Assembly (NCBI GenBank): GCA_039621445.1
Contig: CP154956.1
Location: 81,898,474 to 81,962,473 of the forward strand
Direction: 5' to 3'
Length of the DNA: 64,000 nt
DNA from: Euglena gracilis
Taxonomy: Eukaryota > Euglenida > Euglenophyceae > Euglenales
In this document: piece after piece, positions 53,363-62,940 of the stretch
Position numbering within the stretch: position 1 is the stretch's first letter
How the letters are laid out: every line of letters starts with the position of its first letter
Program-made: the position numbers and the translations under genes
Notes under the pieces: model-generated
The model's database searches: none
The model's input: only the letters and a program-made list of their open reading frames with translations
Told to the model about the DNA's origin: nothing

Positions 53363-53534
53363 ACACCCGTAGGGCAGTTCGAGCTCAAGCTTGATCCACA
53401 AACGTTGATGGTTGTGGCAAATCAATGTGTTCAGACAAGGCTGCATTGAAGTTGAGAGAAGAAATTAAACTTCAACCTCTGTTCAACCTCAATTTCTGTT
53501 CAATATTTGTTCAATCGGTTAGCTGAGCACAAGC

Positions 53535-53760
53535 GGGGCAAATCCTTGGGGGTGGGCCGGGTCAGGGGGGGTCACGGGGGCGGGGGGGGGGGCACGGGGG
53601 GGTCACGGGGGGATATGGGGAGTCGGTACGAGCCTTGCCGGAGCGCCAACAAGGGCCAATTTGCCTTAACTTTCCTTTAGACCTTGGGTTTCCTCAAATG
53701 TCTCAAATCCGGGGTCACGGGGGGGGGGGGTCACAGGGGGGGTCACGTGGGCGACACCCA
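53535..53760. mobile_element. G-run element with GGTCACGGGG blocks
   Basis: GGGTCACGGGGG arrays at 53563-53622 and 53711-53750 flank a core. Same plan as 46425-46735. Confidence 0.55.
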
Positions 53761-53989
53761 ACCAGTTTGTTTTTCGCCAAACCTCCTTTAGGGCAACTTC
53801 CAACGAATGTTTGTGACCCCGAACAACTGTTTGTAACCGGCGGCTGCAGTCCGAGGTGCGGTGGCAGCCTCTACCGGCCAAAAATTGTGCTGGGGGGGGG
53901 GGGAGGGGAGCGCATTGACTGCAACGGTTGTGACGGCACCGAGATCATCTTGGTAGAAAATGCTGGGTAAAATCGAGTTACATGACGGG

Positions 53990-54990
53990 TGTGAAGCCAG
54001 AGCCTCCAATACCCGGGTTCAAGGAACTGTGGAGGAGCCCAGATAACCGCGGTGTAACCGCGGTGTAACTGCGGTGTAACCGCGGTGAGAACAAGAACAA
54101 ATGTATTAGTATCAACCCAACGCTTCATGCAGAGGGGGTCGGCTGATGGGGGGGGGTAAACAAACCACCAGAATACCAGCCCCCCCCATATAAGACCCTC
54201 CCCTGCCGTGGGATTTCAGCTCTTGAGGGGGGGTCTTACAGGGGGGGGGGAACGGAGAACCGGAATTTTTGGGGACGACCCCCCCCCTGCCCCCCCTCGT
54301 TACCCCGCGAAACAAACCTTCAATTTTCATACAATGAGGGTGTATGAGGCGCGCAGGGGGGGGCACGAATGGGGGGTCTGTCACGGGGGGAATGTGGCAG
54401 CTTTGACGGTCACGTGTGACCAGTGTGACCTCACATACAACGTCACATGTAACTTATTTTTAGAACTTTTGCGAAAAAAATAGATACAAGTAGGAATTTA
54501 TCCCACATTTTTGGCAATTTTGATTCCTAAATTGTGTGCCATTTCCTAATTAGTTGCCATTTTTGGCTCCAACCTGGATCTGGAAACCCTCCATGTGTGG
54601 GTCGGTGGAGGGTCGCTTTTACTCTATTTTTTTTAGAACTCAAGTATTCCAAAAGGGGGGGCTGAACCTGAAGCTTGGCTTTTTTTTTGAAAAAGGATGC
54701 AACCACTATGAGCTTAAGAGAGCAATTGTCGATAGGGGGAATTCAAACCAAGCTCATCGTTTGAGTTGAAAGAGAATGTCGAACTCTACCTCCACCACTT
54801 TTCAAGGCGCCTTGCCCACGTAACCGCGGTGTAACCGCGGTGTAACCGCGGTGATAACCGCGGTTTGGGCTCCTCCTGTGTCCAAGGCTGCGGTTCGGGT
54901 GTGAAGCCAGGGCCTAGGACCGCGGTTCGGGCTAACGCCCGAACCGCAGTCCTAGGCCGGCTTCACCCCGAACCGTAGTCTTGGACACAG
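53990..54990. repeat. TAACCGCGGTG tandem blocks and hairpin
   Basis: TAACCGCGGTG units occur at 54045-54088 and 54820-54865, with GTGAAGCCAG and GGAGCCCAGATAACC words nearby. At 54900-54990 GCGGTTCGGGCTAACGCCCGAACCGC forms a hairpin. The whole block may be one inverted-repeat element with an inserted G-run element (54140-54380). Confidence 0.55.
54380..54610. mobile_element. GTCACGTGTGACC / ACGTCACATG element, copy 1
   Basis: GTCACGGGGGGAA, GACGGTCACGTGTGACC, ACAACGTCACATGTAAC, TTTTTAGAACTTTTG, TAGGAATTT, TTTGGCAATTTTGATT, then GAAACCCTCCATGTGTGGG. The same ordered words occur at 62690-62940; partial inverted copies lie at 57615-57700 and 61540-61680. Confidence 0.75.
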
Positions 54991-55365
54991 TTCTCGATAT
55001 ATATTATGGGTGAAAATCCTTTCCTTATGTCGCAATGGAAGATTGGGTCATGTTGGGGGCAATTTGCCTTCTTTGGACGGCGGCTGCCTCTTGATGGATC
55101 CCCATTGTCAAAAAGACATTTGGGGGTAACCGTCAAAATTGCAAATGCCAACAGCCAGTCAGTCGTCCATCGCATCAAAGTATCGCATAAAAGCAACTGA
55201 ACACGGTTTTCACCGCCGGCCGGACGCACATTCGCGCCAAAAAATGGCCAAGGGGGTGGTTCGGGTCATGGGGGGGGGGGTCACGGGGGGTCACGGGGGG
55301 GGGGGGGGGGATGAGGGGAACACCCCCAAAATCTTGTCCTAAAAAAGTCGATAAGAATATCCTAA

Positions 55366-55532
55366 CAATTTCCCTTTCAAAAAAAATTCTGTTTAAGCAC
55401 CGGTGTTGTTTTTTGGTCAGAAAGCGGGAGTAAGAGATCTGATGCAACTGGGTTGTTGGGTGGAGAGAAAATCCAAAGAAATGCTGTTTTTGAACATGAC
55501 TCTTTGGGATACACCATGATCAGAATTTCCAG
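55366..55532 (+). CDS. Possible internal exon of an unknown gene
   Basis: Open frame ending at a good donor (TTTCCAG|GTGAGAG) with STGVVFWSESGSKRSD, GLLGGEKIQRNAVFE and HDSLGYTMIRIS. The peptide is protein-like, but the start border is unclear and no family was recognised. Confidence 0.3.
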
Positions 55533-55904
55533 GTGAGAGGACACCAAATGGGGAATGTGTGCAGTGGTTGCGGGGGGACATTCTAGGATTAGCATCCATG
55601 CCGAACAAATTGGAAGAAACAAATGGACACACTCAAGGCCACGGCCTTCACCCATCACAAGCGGGCCAACTGGTTTTTTGGGTACTTGTTCGCAATACGA
55701 CCTCCACCCCCCAAATGGCAGAGTTGAAGGGTGAGGGTGCGAGCACCGTTTCTTGTTGGGGCAAGGATAAATTTTTTGATTTCTCACTTGTTTTTGCAAC
55801 GTTCTTTTTCCTTCTCCCCTCTTCTTTGCTTCATCACAGCAAGCATGACGGGACATTGCAGAAAAGCCTCTTCAAAAAAAGGCCACCAAGCCACTTGGTG
55901 GGGA

Positions 55905-56165
55905 CGCGGGGGGGACGCGGGGGGGACGCGGGGGGGACGCGGGGGCTCAACCCCCATTGCTCCTCGAAGGTTACAAACCTTTTGGAAATCCCGGGCTGTG
56001 CAAGCGCCAACGTCCAGGATAGCTCCTGGATCCCAACCACGTTGACCACCATGGTGAACGCTTTGGAGGCTAGGCGCGCCGCTCGGGGGGGGGTCCGGCC
56101 CCCCCCCCCCCTGCGCGGCCCCTACGCGGCCGCCCGCGCGGCCGCTCGCCCCCCCCCCCCCTAGC
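55905..56165. mobile_element. GGGGACGCGGGG tandem and partial GGAGGCTAGGC element
   Basis: Four GGGGGGACGC units at 55905-55942. At 56059-56165, GGAGGCTAGGCGCGCCGCTCGG, C runs and GCGGCCGCCCGCGCGGCCGC resemble one end of the element at 45638-46086. Confidence 0.55.
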
Positions 56166-56271
56166 ATTGCGAATTTCGCGTAATTTAAGATTTATAAATT
56201 TCGTTACTGTAAGTTACGGTAACTTACTGAAATTTATGAAATTTATGAAATTTAATTTTTTTGGGAAAAAT

Positions 56272-56616
56272 TCACCTCAACCCAAACCTCAAAAACCAAA
56301 TTTCACAGCTTTCCCTCACATCTGGCACAAACACAATGAACACAAACGTAATTAAAGCGAATGAAAAAAATTTTCCACTCTGTTTCATAGGATGAGAAAC
56401 CCTGATCTTTTGTTTCATTTCCATGCATGCATCTGACTCGCTCATCCCTGCGGCAACAAGTTCTTTCATTCCCTCTTCAATCCAATTTTGGAAACAAAGC
56501 TTGCAGCTCACACAATATGGGACGCCATATGGTTCAAAATAACGTGCCAAATCCAGATTCCTTTTTCCTTGTTGTCCTTTTGCAAAACACAGCTTCTTTG
56601 ATGGCGGTTGGGCCAT
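56272..56616 (-). CDS. Unknown small frame with CxxCxxC motif
   Basis: The ATG at 56616 opens a well-behaved frame: SKKLCFAKGQQGKRNLDL, ARYFEPYGVPYCVSCKLC, FQNWIEEGMKELVAAGM, SDACMEMKQKIR. Cys35, Cys38 and Cys41 lie next to an aromatic-rich stretch. The last 35 residues look non-coding, so an intron may begin near residue 72 (AGG|GTTTCT). It lies downstream of the BED exon on the same strand and might belong to the same transposon, but no family is recognised. Confidence 0.35.
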   Translation of the reverse strand: MAQPPSKKLCFAKGQQGKRNLDLARYFEPYGVPYCVSCKLCFQNWIEEGMKELVAAGMSESDACMEMKQKIRVSHPMKQSGKFFSFALITFVFIVFVPDVRESCEIWFLRFGLR

Positions 56617-56700
56617 GGGTTCACAAAAAAAAGATTCCAGAAAGAAAGTGTGGACAATTGCACACAGGTTGAAGCTAAGAGAAGAAGTGAAACTTCAACT

Positions 56701-57141
56701 TCACTTCAACCTCAACTTCAATATCCCTCTTCTCCTGGAAACTTTAATGCGGCCTTGGTTCAGAAGATGAGACCTGGGGTGAAGCTGGCCGTGGACAAAA
56801 ACTGGGTGCCTGGGTTTCGGAAAAGATGGGCCCTGGGCACCCTGCAGAAGCCAACAACCGACCGTCCCAAATCTACACCTCAGCATGCGTGGACAATGAG
56901 GGTGTTGCCCCCGTGTCCGTGCCACTTGCTTGCCCAGGTGCATGTAGCTCTGTCTGGCAACGAACGAGAGAGTTGGCTGAACGTCCTTCGCGGTCAACCT
57001 GGGGCACTTCTCCTTGTGCCTCTTCAAGCGGTAAGTAAGTCCACACAAGGTCTTGCCACACTTCCTGCAATGGGCCTTGCCAAGGGCCATGCGGTCGAAT
57101 TCTTCCCATATGTCATCACGTGGTCTTCCGACTCTGGACAT
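56701..57141 (-). CDS. BED-type zinc finger exon (hAT-transposase-like)
   Basis: MSRVGRPRDD, then W12 and F15, C25-x2-C28, RLKRH42-x3-C46. This is the BED zinc-finger pattern, a DNA-binding domain common at the N-terminus of hAT transposases and some host factors. The exon probably ends at 56999, where CCCAG|GTTGAC follows the domain; the frame beyond looks non-coding. No hAT dimerisation region was found downstream, so the gene is partial or broken. It may be a remnant of an autonomous relative of the hAT-like MITEs in this window, an inference only. Confidence 0.7.
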   Translation of the reverse strand: MSRVGRPRDDIWEEFDRMALGKAHCRKCGKTLCGLTYRLKRHKEKCPRLTAKDVQPTLSFVARQSYMHLGKQVARTRGQHPHCPRMLRCRFGTVGCWLLQGAQGPSFPKPRHPVFVHGQLHPRSHLLNQGRIKVSRRRGILKLRLK

Positions 57142-57403
57142 AGTGGACCTGAAGCGTACCAGAAAGGGCCACGTGAACGGTGGTGGGGCGAGCCGAGTCC
57201 ACCGACCAGTGGCACAGCCTACTGGATTTGAGTGTTCAGGGGAGGGCTATATACAGAAGCGGAAGCAGCGGACTGTCTGAGGTACACGAGAAGGCGGGTA
57301 AAGCCGAGCGGCCTTGGTAGCAGGGGAGACGGAGGGGCGAGGAGAAACTTGGCGGATGTTGTGTGAGGTGCGTTGGGGGTGAGAGGCGGAGGGCGTGGTG
57401 GCT

Positions 57404-57406
<3 letters not shown>

Positions 57407-57433
<27 letters not shown>
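57407..57433. repeat. (GT)n microsatellite
   Basis: About 13 GT units upstream of the BED exon. Confidence 0.9.
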
Positions 57434-57437
<4 letters not shown>

Positions 57438-57614
57438 GTGTGTGCATGTGTAGACATCGCCGGGCCTTGTTCGGTTGTCTGCCACCTCTTCTCTTCGGGT
57501 CATGAATCCCGCTTTCCTTGCAAGCTCCAGGACAAACGTTTATTGAATGGCTGTTGGCAGGGTGGGTCGTCGTCTTTTATTACTCGTTTAAAACATCGTT
57601 TAAAACCAGTTTAA

Positions 57615-57700
57615 AACCGACCCAAAAGTTCTAAAAATAGGACATATGTGACGTTGTGTGTGAGGTCACACTGGTCACATGTGACCCGGCAAAGCAGCCG
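57615..57700. mobile_element. Partial inverted copy of the ACGTCACATG family
   Basis: AAAAGTTCTAAAAATAGG, ATGTGACGTTGTGTG, GGTCACACTGGTCACATG: the reverse complement of part of 54380-54610. Confidence 0.7.
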
Positions 57701-58225
57701 TTCCTCCCGCAACCCCCTGAGTCTCCTCTGGGGAGTGGCTGAGGCACCAATTCACAAAAAAAATTGCCGATACACACCAATTAGACACACATACCTGAAA
57801 ATGACCCAAAATGTTGGAAAATGGTCAAAAAAGCAAGGAAAGGCCCGAAAATGGCATAGAACCACTCAATGGGTCACAAAAATATGCTATGTGGGTAAAT
57901 GCTGCGGGAAAATCCTGTAAACCCCAGAATATGCACTAAATATGTGTAAAATATGCAAAGCCTGCACTTGTTGGCCAACAAAAGTGAAATATGTGCTAAA
58001 TATGCAAAACACGCACAAAATATGTGCTCCGGATATTCTCCCCCCCCCTGTCCTCCCATCCTAAAAGCTAAAAAAAACACCCTCCCCCCAAATAATATAC
58101 TCCCCGCATAGGTGTAGAAGTGGGGGGTCGGGGGGCGGCCGCCCCCCCGAGATTTTGGAAAGAAAGAATTTTTTTTGAAAAGTGTGTGATTTTCTCACCA
58201 CATTCTTTGTGCCTTTTCAATTTAT

Positions 58226-58560
58226 TGGGGGTGTCTCCCCCGCGTCCCCCCCCCCGTCCCCCCCCCGCGTCCCCCCCGTGTCCCACTTTGGAACCAAAAT
58301 TTTGTTCTCTAGACAGCCAAATTTAGGAGGCTGATTCCTAATTTCAAGCAAATTTGAGGTTGGTGATTCCTAATTTGGTGTGGGTGATTCCTAACTTGCG
58401 GTGGGTGATTCCTAATTGGGGGTGGGTTTGTCCTAATTTATTGTGGCAGAATCCTAATTTGACAAAAATTTTCTCGCAGCAAATTCCTAATTTCACCGTC
58501 CCAAAACTAGCGTCTCCCCCGCGTCCCCCCCCCCGTCCCCCCCGCGTCCCAGACACCCCC
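58226..58560. mobile_element. CCGCGTCCCCC-bounded element, copy 1
   Basis: GTGTCTCCCCCGCGTCCC arrays at both ends flank GGAACCAAAATTTTG and a series of GTGATTCCTAATT words. The left 200 bp match 60405-60605 in inverted orientation. Confidence 0.8.
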
Positions 58561-58599
58561 ATTATATTAAAAGCTCAACTTTCATTGAACCTTTTGGTG

Positions 58600-59700
58600 T
58601 TATTGCTGTTGGAGGTCACTACCGTCTCGCCGCCCTTCGGGCGGCCAAACAAGTCCAAAACTCATGGGTCGGAGGGCGAAATTCTTCTTTTTTCAATTGT
58701 TTGTGAGTGTCTCGCTACCGTCTCGCCGCCCTTCGGGCGGCAACAGGAAACACATACACCTTGACTTGGCCTCGAAATTCGAAATTTTAAACCGCACACC
58801 ATTTCTGTTGCAAATTTGGCTTTTTTGGGGGGAAGCCTTTGGGGAAAATGCATTACCGTCCAGCCGCCCTTCGGGCAGCAATACGTTTTTTTTTTGTTCC
58901 ATGCAAAACAGCTCGGAGGGGGCGGGTTTTGGGAGGGAACTCTCATTATCGTCTCTTTTTCCGCATTTTGCACTCCTTTTGAAATCCCTTTTTTTGAAAT
59001 CTCAAAACACAAAAGGCATCACCGTCTCCTGCCGCCCGTTGGGCGGCTTATGTCGAAATTGTGGTGGATTGTGCCATGATGTCAAAAATTGCCACATTTT
59101 GTGTGACATTCAATGCCATCTTTCAAAAAAGCGCTGCCGTCTTGCCGCCCTTTGGGCGGCAAAAAAAAAAACAATGGTTACATTAGGCATTTGTCAAGGA
59201 TCTCCCCCCCCGAGAAAAAATTACTTCCACACCCCTGCAAAACAAGTCCAGAACTCATGGGTCGGAGGGGGTGGAAATCTTTCTTTTTTCAATTTGGGTT
59301 GTTGTTTGTGAACTTTTCCACTGCCTTTTCGCCGCCCTTCAGGTGGTAACAAGAAACACATGTATGTTGACTTGGCTTTTTTTTCAAAATTGAAAGCAAG
59401 GCTTTTTTTTGACAAGCTTTGCTCTTTTTGGGGAACCTTTTTGGGAAAATGCATTACCGTCCAGCCGCCCTTCGGGCGGCAACTCTTTTTTTTGTTCATC
59501 ACCTTCCCTTGCGTTGGGCTTGAAAGCTTCCAAATTGTGATGGATTTGTGCCAAAAATTGCCACTTTTTTTGTCACATTCAATGCCAAAAAGAGCCCCCG
59601 TCTCGCCGCCCTTCGGGCGGCAAAAAAAAACAACAATGTTGTATTGGGCCTTGTCAAGGATCTCGCCCCCCCCCGAGAAAAAATTACTTCTACACCCCTG
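58600..59700. repeat. Ordered array of GCCGCCCTTCGGGCGGC hairpins
   Basis: The module ACCGTCTCGCCGCCCTTCGGGCGGCAA occurs about eight times, near 58620, 58715, 58856, 59022, 59130, 59330, 59456 and 59598. The array is built from two diverged units of about 590 and 440 bp: both contain ACTCATGGGTCGGAGGG, AAACACAT, AAAATGCATTACCGTCC and GTCAAGGATCTC in that order. The GC hairpin is better conserved than the AT-rich spacers. Function unknown. Confidence 0.85.
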
Positions 59701-59779
59701 ACTCCCCGGGGTTATTATTTTTTTCAATCCCGGCCTGGGAAATTTTAATTTGGGTTGGTATGAGCTCCTGAAAGTTTTG

Positions 59780-59850
59780 GGGGTGGTTCGGGTCACAGGG
59801 GGGTCACGGGGGGGTCACGGGGGGGTCGCGGGGGGGGTCACGGGGGGGGG
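59780..59850. repeat. GGTCACGGGGG tandem
   Basis: Five GGGTCACGGGGGG-type units after TTCGGGTCACAGG. The module is shared with several G-run elements here. Confidence 0.7.
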
Positions 59851-60188
59851 GGGCAGGCAAGTTGCATTCAATCGTTTTCTTCGACCACAGAAGTGAAAGT
59901 GGACAAGTATTTTGTCTGCCGCCTATATCCTGTGTGTGTGCGTGTTTTGAAAGTGGTCATGTCATCCTTTCCCACAAGGGAGGTTCAGCGGCCACCCCTC
60001 GGTGGTCGGACCCCATCGGCACGGCAAAGGACCCCGAAGGGCCACTTGAAGGTGGGGGGGGTCATTTAGGGTGATGGTATTTTTTTTGGGGCCCAACCCC
60101 TGGACCATTCACAGTTTTGAAAAAAGGGCTATTTTTTTAGCATCCGTCACATTTTTCCCCCCACGTTATGTGGGTTCCCCAGCAAGGC

Positions 60189-60246
60189 TGGATTGAGGTT
60201 GAGGTATTGAGGTTGAGGTTGAGGTTGAGGTTGAGGTTGAGGTTTT
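60189..60246. repeat. (GGTTGA)n tandem
   Basis: About nine GGTTGA hexamers. Confidence 0.95.
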
Positions 60247-60404
60247 CCAACCTCCATCTTTCCTCAATGTCACCTCAACGCGAAAATCTAAAGGAATACG
60301 ACTCAACAACAAAGAGAATTGAAAAAGAGTGTTACAAAGAGAGGCAAATTACCTGGATTTTTTCAAAAATTGGGCAATTGGCCACTTATTTCAAGTTTTT
60401 AATC

Positions 60405-60605
60405 GGCACCCCACCCCAAATTAGGAATCACCCACCGCAAATTAGGAATCACCCACACCAAATTAGGAATCACCAACCTCAAATTTGCCTGAAATTAGGA
60501 ATCAGCCTCCTGAATTTGGCTGTCTCGAGAACAAAATTTTGGTTCCAAAGTGGGACGCGGGGAGGACGCGGGGGGGGACGGGGGGGGACGCGGGGGAGAC
60601 ACCCC
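60405..60605. mobile_element. CCGCGTCCCCC-bounded element, copy 2 (inverted)
   Basis: AAATTAGGAATCACCCAC units, CAAAATTTTGGTTCC and GGGACGCGGGG arrays mirror 58226-58440. Confidence 0.8.
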
Positions 60606-60639
60606 CTGAGGTTGAACTTTTTTTGAAATCCTCAACCTC

Positions 60640-61060
60640 AATCCCGCCCTGTCCCCAGAACCCCCCCACGCCTCTGTTAGTCAAAAGAAAAGGGTAATCC
60701 GAAACAGAAGACCTTTCTTAAGGGTTCGCTAAACAAACCTTGGAGGCAGGCATCGTCCGGTATTTTAATCACTTGGCGTTTAAAACTCGTTTTTTATTGC
60801 AGAGTGATGAGTTTTATTGCTGAAATGATGAATGAAAAGAAAGGCTTAAGTGATGAAGGTTGATGCGTTGTATGAAAATCGAAGGCTCGATTCTCGGGTC
60901 ACGGGCGGGTCACGGGGGGGGGGGGTCACGGGGGGGGGGTCACGGGGGCAGCACCCCCCTACTCTAGGTCACTCATAATCCCCCCCCCCTATTTCAGGCC
61001 CGATTAGTGGGCAGGAATTTTCGACCAGTTCGCCATTTCCCTAGGATTTCTCATGCCCGT
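60640..61060. other. Spacer with GGTCACGGGG block
   Basis: Unremarkable sequence to 60890, then GGGTCACGGGCGGGTCACGG arrays (60895-60950). No gene. Confidence 0.4.
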
Positions 61061-61074
61061 GAGTGCGGCCTCGC

Positions 61075-61240
61075 CGCTGGACAGATGTGCTGGCCAGTTT
61101 TGGGCCAGGACATCTGGCCAGATTTGGGCCACAGGTGGCCAGTTTTGGGCCACAGGTCGTGGCCTATTTTGGGCCACAGGTCGTGGCCAGTTTTGGGCCA
61201 CAGGTCGTGCAGCTTTGGGCCACAGGTCGTGGCCAGAAAA
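61075..61240. repeat. GGCCAGTTTTGGGCCACAGG minisatellite, locus 4
   Basis: About seven 21-27-bp units of TGGCCAGTTTTGGGCCACAG. The most regular of the four loci. Confidence 0.9.
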
Positions 61241-61539
61241 GGGCATAGTTGGGCTTTTGTGATGTTCACCTTGCTAGTCTCCTTCCCCCGTCAGTTTTGG
61301 AAGTTGAAGGAAGTGTTATCCCGGTCTTTGAACCACAATGCTGCGGTTTTTTTTCATCCCCAACGGGGGGAAGGAGTAAAGCAGACCTCCACCATGGGGG
61401 GTCGGCACACCCCCCCCCTCGACCCCCCTCGCCACGCCATTTTATCCCCCCCCTTTCAGACCCCCTCGCCACGCCATGTCAGGCCCGCCAAAGAAAATTT
61501 TCTTGGCAAACCCCCGCGCACCTCCCCCGCCCGGACCAA

Positions 61540-61680
61540 AAGTTCTAAAAATAGGTTCCATGTGACGTTGTATGAAAGGTCACACTTGTCACGCGTGACC
61601 CGTCAAAACTTCCACGTTCCCCCCGCGCCCCCCCCCCCCCCGCTACCCCCCCGCGACCCCCCCCCCGCGACTCATACACC
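61540..61680. mobile_element. Inverted partial copy of the ACGTCACATG family
   Basis: AAAAGTTCTAAAAATAGG, CCATGTGACGTTGTATG, GGTCACACTTGTCACGCG, then C-run blocks CCCCGCGACCCCC. It matches 62640-62800 in part. Confidence 0.75.
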
Positions 61681-61853
61681 CCCCTTTATTGTCCCAACCA
61701 CCTTCCGGCCGGGAACCCGAACGGACAATAAAGGGGGGGGGACAATAAAGCCGTGCTGAACGGACAATAAGGCCAGGGCCGATGAAAAACCATTGTCTGG
61801 TGTTGATCAGGGACAGAAGCTAAACTTTCCGGAAGAGCTTACTTTTCACAAAC

Positions 61854-62094
61854 CTCTGTGAACTGTGCACATGTCTCCGCCATGCGTGGCCCGAAATTTC
61901 GCAATTTCACTCTTTGTGGAATATGGAAGAACACATTTGGCTTTTCGAAGGGGGACGGTTTTAGGAGGGGCTGTTTGCTCGTTTGGAACACGATCAACAG
62001 GTTTGGGAACAACCACGGCTCCTGTGCGCCGGCTGTCCGGAAAGAAAGCCACAGGCTTGAAAGCCAACATAGTCTGGCGCATTTTAGGAGCCAT
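61854..62094 (-). CDS. Possible first coding exon of an unknown gene
   Basis: Acceptor CTTTCTCCAG and CC precede an ATG, then 80 codons with coding-like usage: MRQTMLAFKPVAFFPD, RRTGAVVVPKPVDRVP, KAKCVLPYSTKSEIAKF, THGGDMCTVHR. A GTTTGT donor lies just before an in-frame TGA. The leader intron mirrors the arrangement in NUP62 and the LRR gene. It is basic and Pro-rich, with no recognised domain and no joined downstream exon. Confidence 0.4.
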
Positions 62095-62277
62095 GGCTGG
62101 AGAAAGAGAAGTGACGGTCAAAAAATTTTCCCGCAAAAATCGCCCAGGGGCAATAGGGGGGGCAATAAAGGGGGGGTATATATACAAAGGGAGGGCACCC
62201 ATTTAAGGACAGTGTTGTTTCTGCTGAATCAGAAGACGCTTGCTTGTTCCTAGCCGTAGACTGAGACACGCCCGGTC

Positions 62278-62573
62278 CAGGGATTTTTTTAAGTTTGGAC
62301 CCCCGGGGGGGGGGAGGGGGAGGGGTAGGGGGGGTGGGTCCGCCGGCCCCCCTCCCCCCCCCGGGGGGGGGTACCCCCCGGAGGGGGGTGGGATATACTT
62401 TTCGGCGCCGCAGGCGCCGAAAAAATTCTATTTTTAGCACTTTTCGCGATTTTTCGGCCATTTTTTGTGGGTCCCACGGGACCAACTACCACCCACCAGG
62501 GGGGGGCCCCCCCCAGGGGGGGGGTGGGGGGGGGGGGCCCCCCCCCTCCCCCCCGGTCTTAAAAAAACCCCTG
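62278..62573. mobile_element. hAT-like MITE copy C with 8-bp target duplication
   Basis: The ends CAGGGATTTTTTTAAG and CTTAAAAAAACCCCTG are flanked by perfect 8-bp duplications GCCCGGTC (62270-62277 and 62574-62581). The interior carries TTTTCGGCGCCGCAGGCGCCGAAAA, ATTTTTAGCACTTTTCGCG and GGCCATTTTTTGTGGG, the reverse complement of matching words in copy A (10083-10358), so A and C are one family. Confidence 0.9.
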
Positions 62574-62689
62574 GCCCGGTCCATAAATGACGGGGCAGCA
62601 TTAATGCTCTAATGGTCTCGCCGTACCATTTTTGACAAAAGGGGGTGTATGAGTCGCGGGGTGGGGTCGCGGGGGGGTCGCGGGGGGAA

Positions 62690-62940
62690 CGTGGAAGTAG
62701 GCTCCATGTGACGTTGTATGAAAGGTCACACTTGTCACGTGACAAGTGTGACCTTTCATACAACGTCACATGGAACCTATTTTTAGAACTTTTGGGTCCA
62801 AAAATAGCTCCAATTAGGAATTTGTCATACATTTTTGGCAATTTTGATTTCTAATTTGAGTGCAAATTAGGAATTAGGTGCCACTTTTTTGGCTCCTACT
62901 GGGATGTGGAAACCCTCCATGTGTGGATGTGTGGGTCGCG
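62690..62940. mobile_element. GTCACGTGAC / ACGTCACATG element, copy 2
   Basis: A perfect palindrome of about 74 bp centred on CACTTGTCACGTGACAAGTG (near 62738), then GGAACCTATTTTTAGAAC, TTAGGAATTTGTCATAC and GAAACCCTCCATGTGTGG, in the same order as 54380-54610. G-run arrays (GGGGTCGCGGGGGG) lie on both sides. Confidence 0.8.

Noticed and set aside
58662-59796. Repeat protein with PPEGRR units
   Set aside because: The peptide is the translated GC hairpin; frames differ between units and both strands are open.
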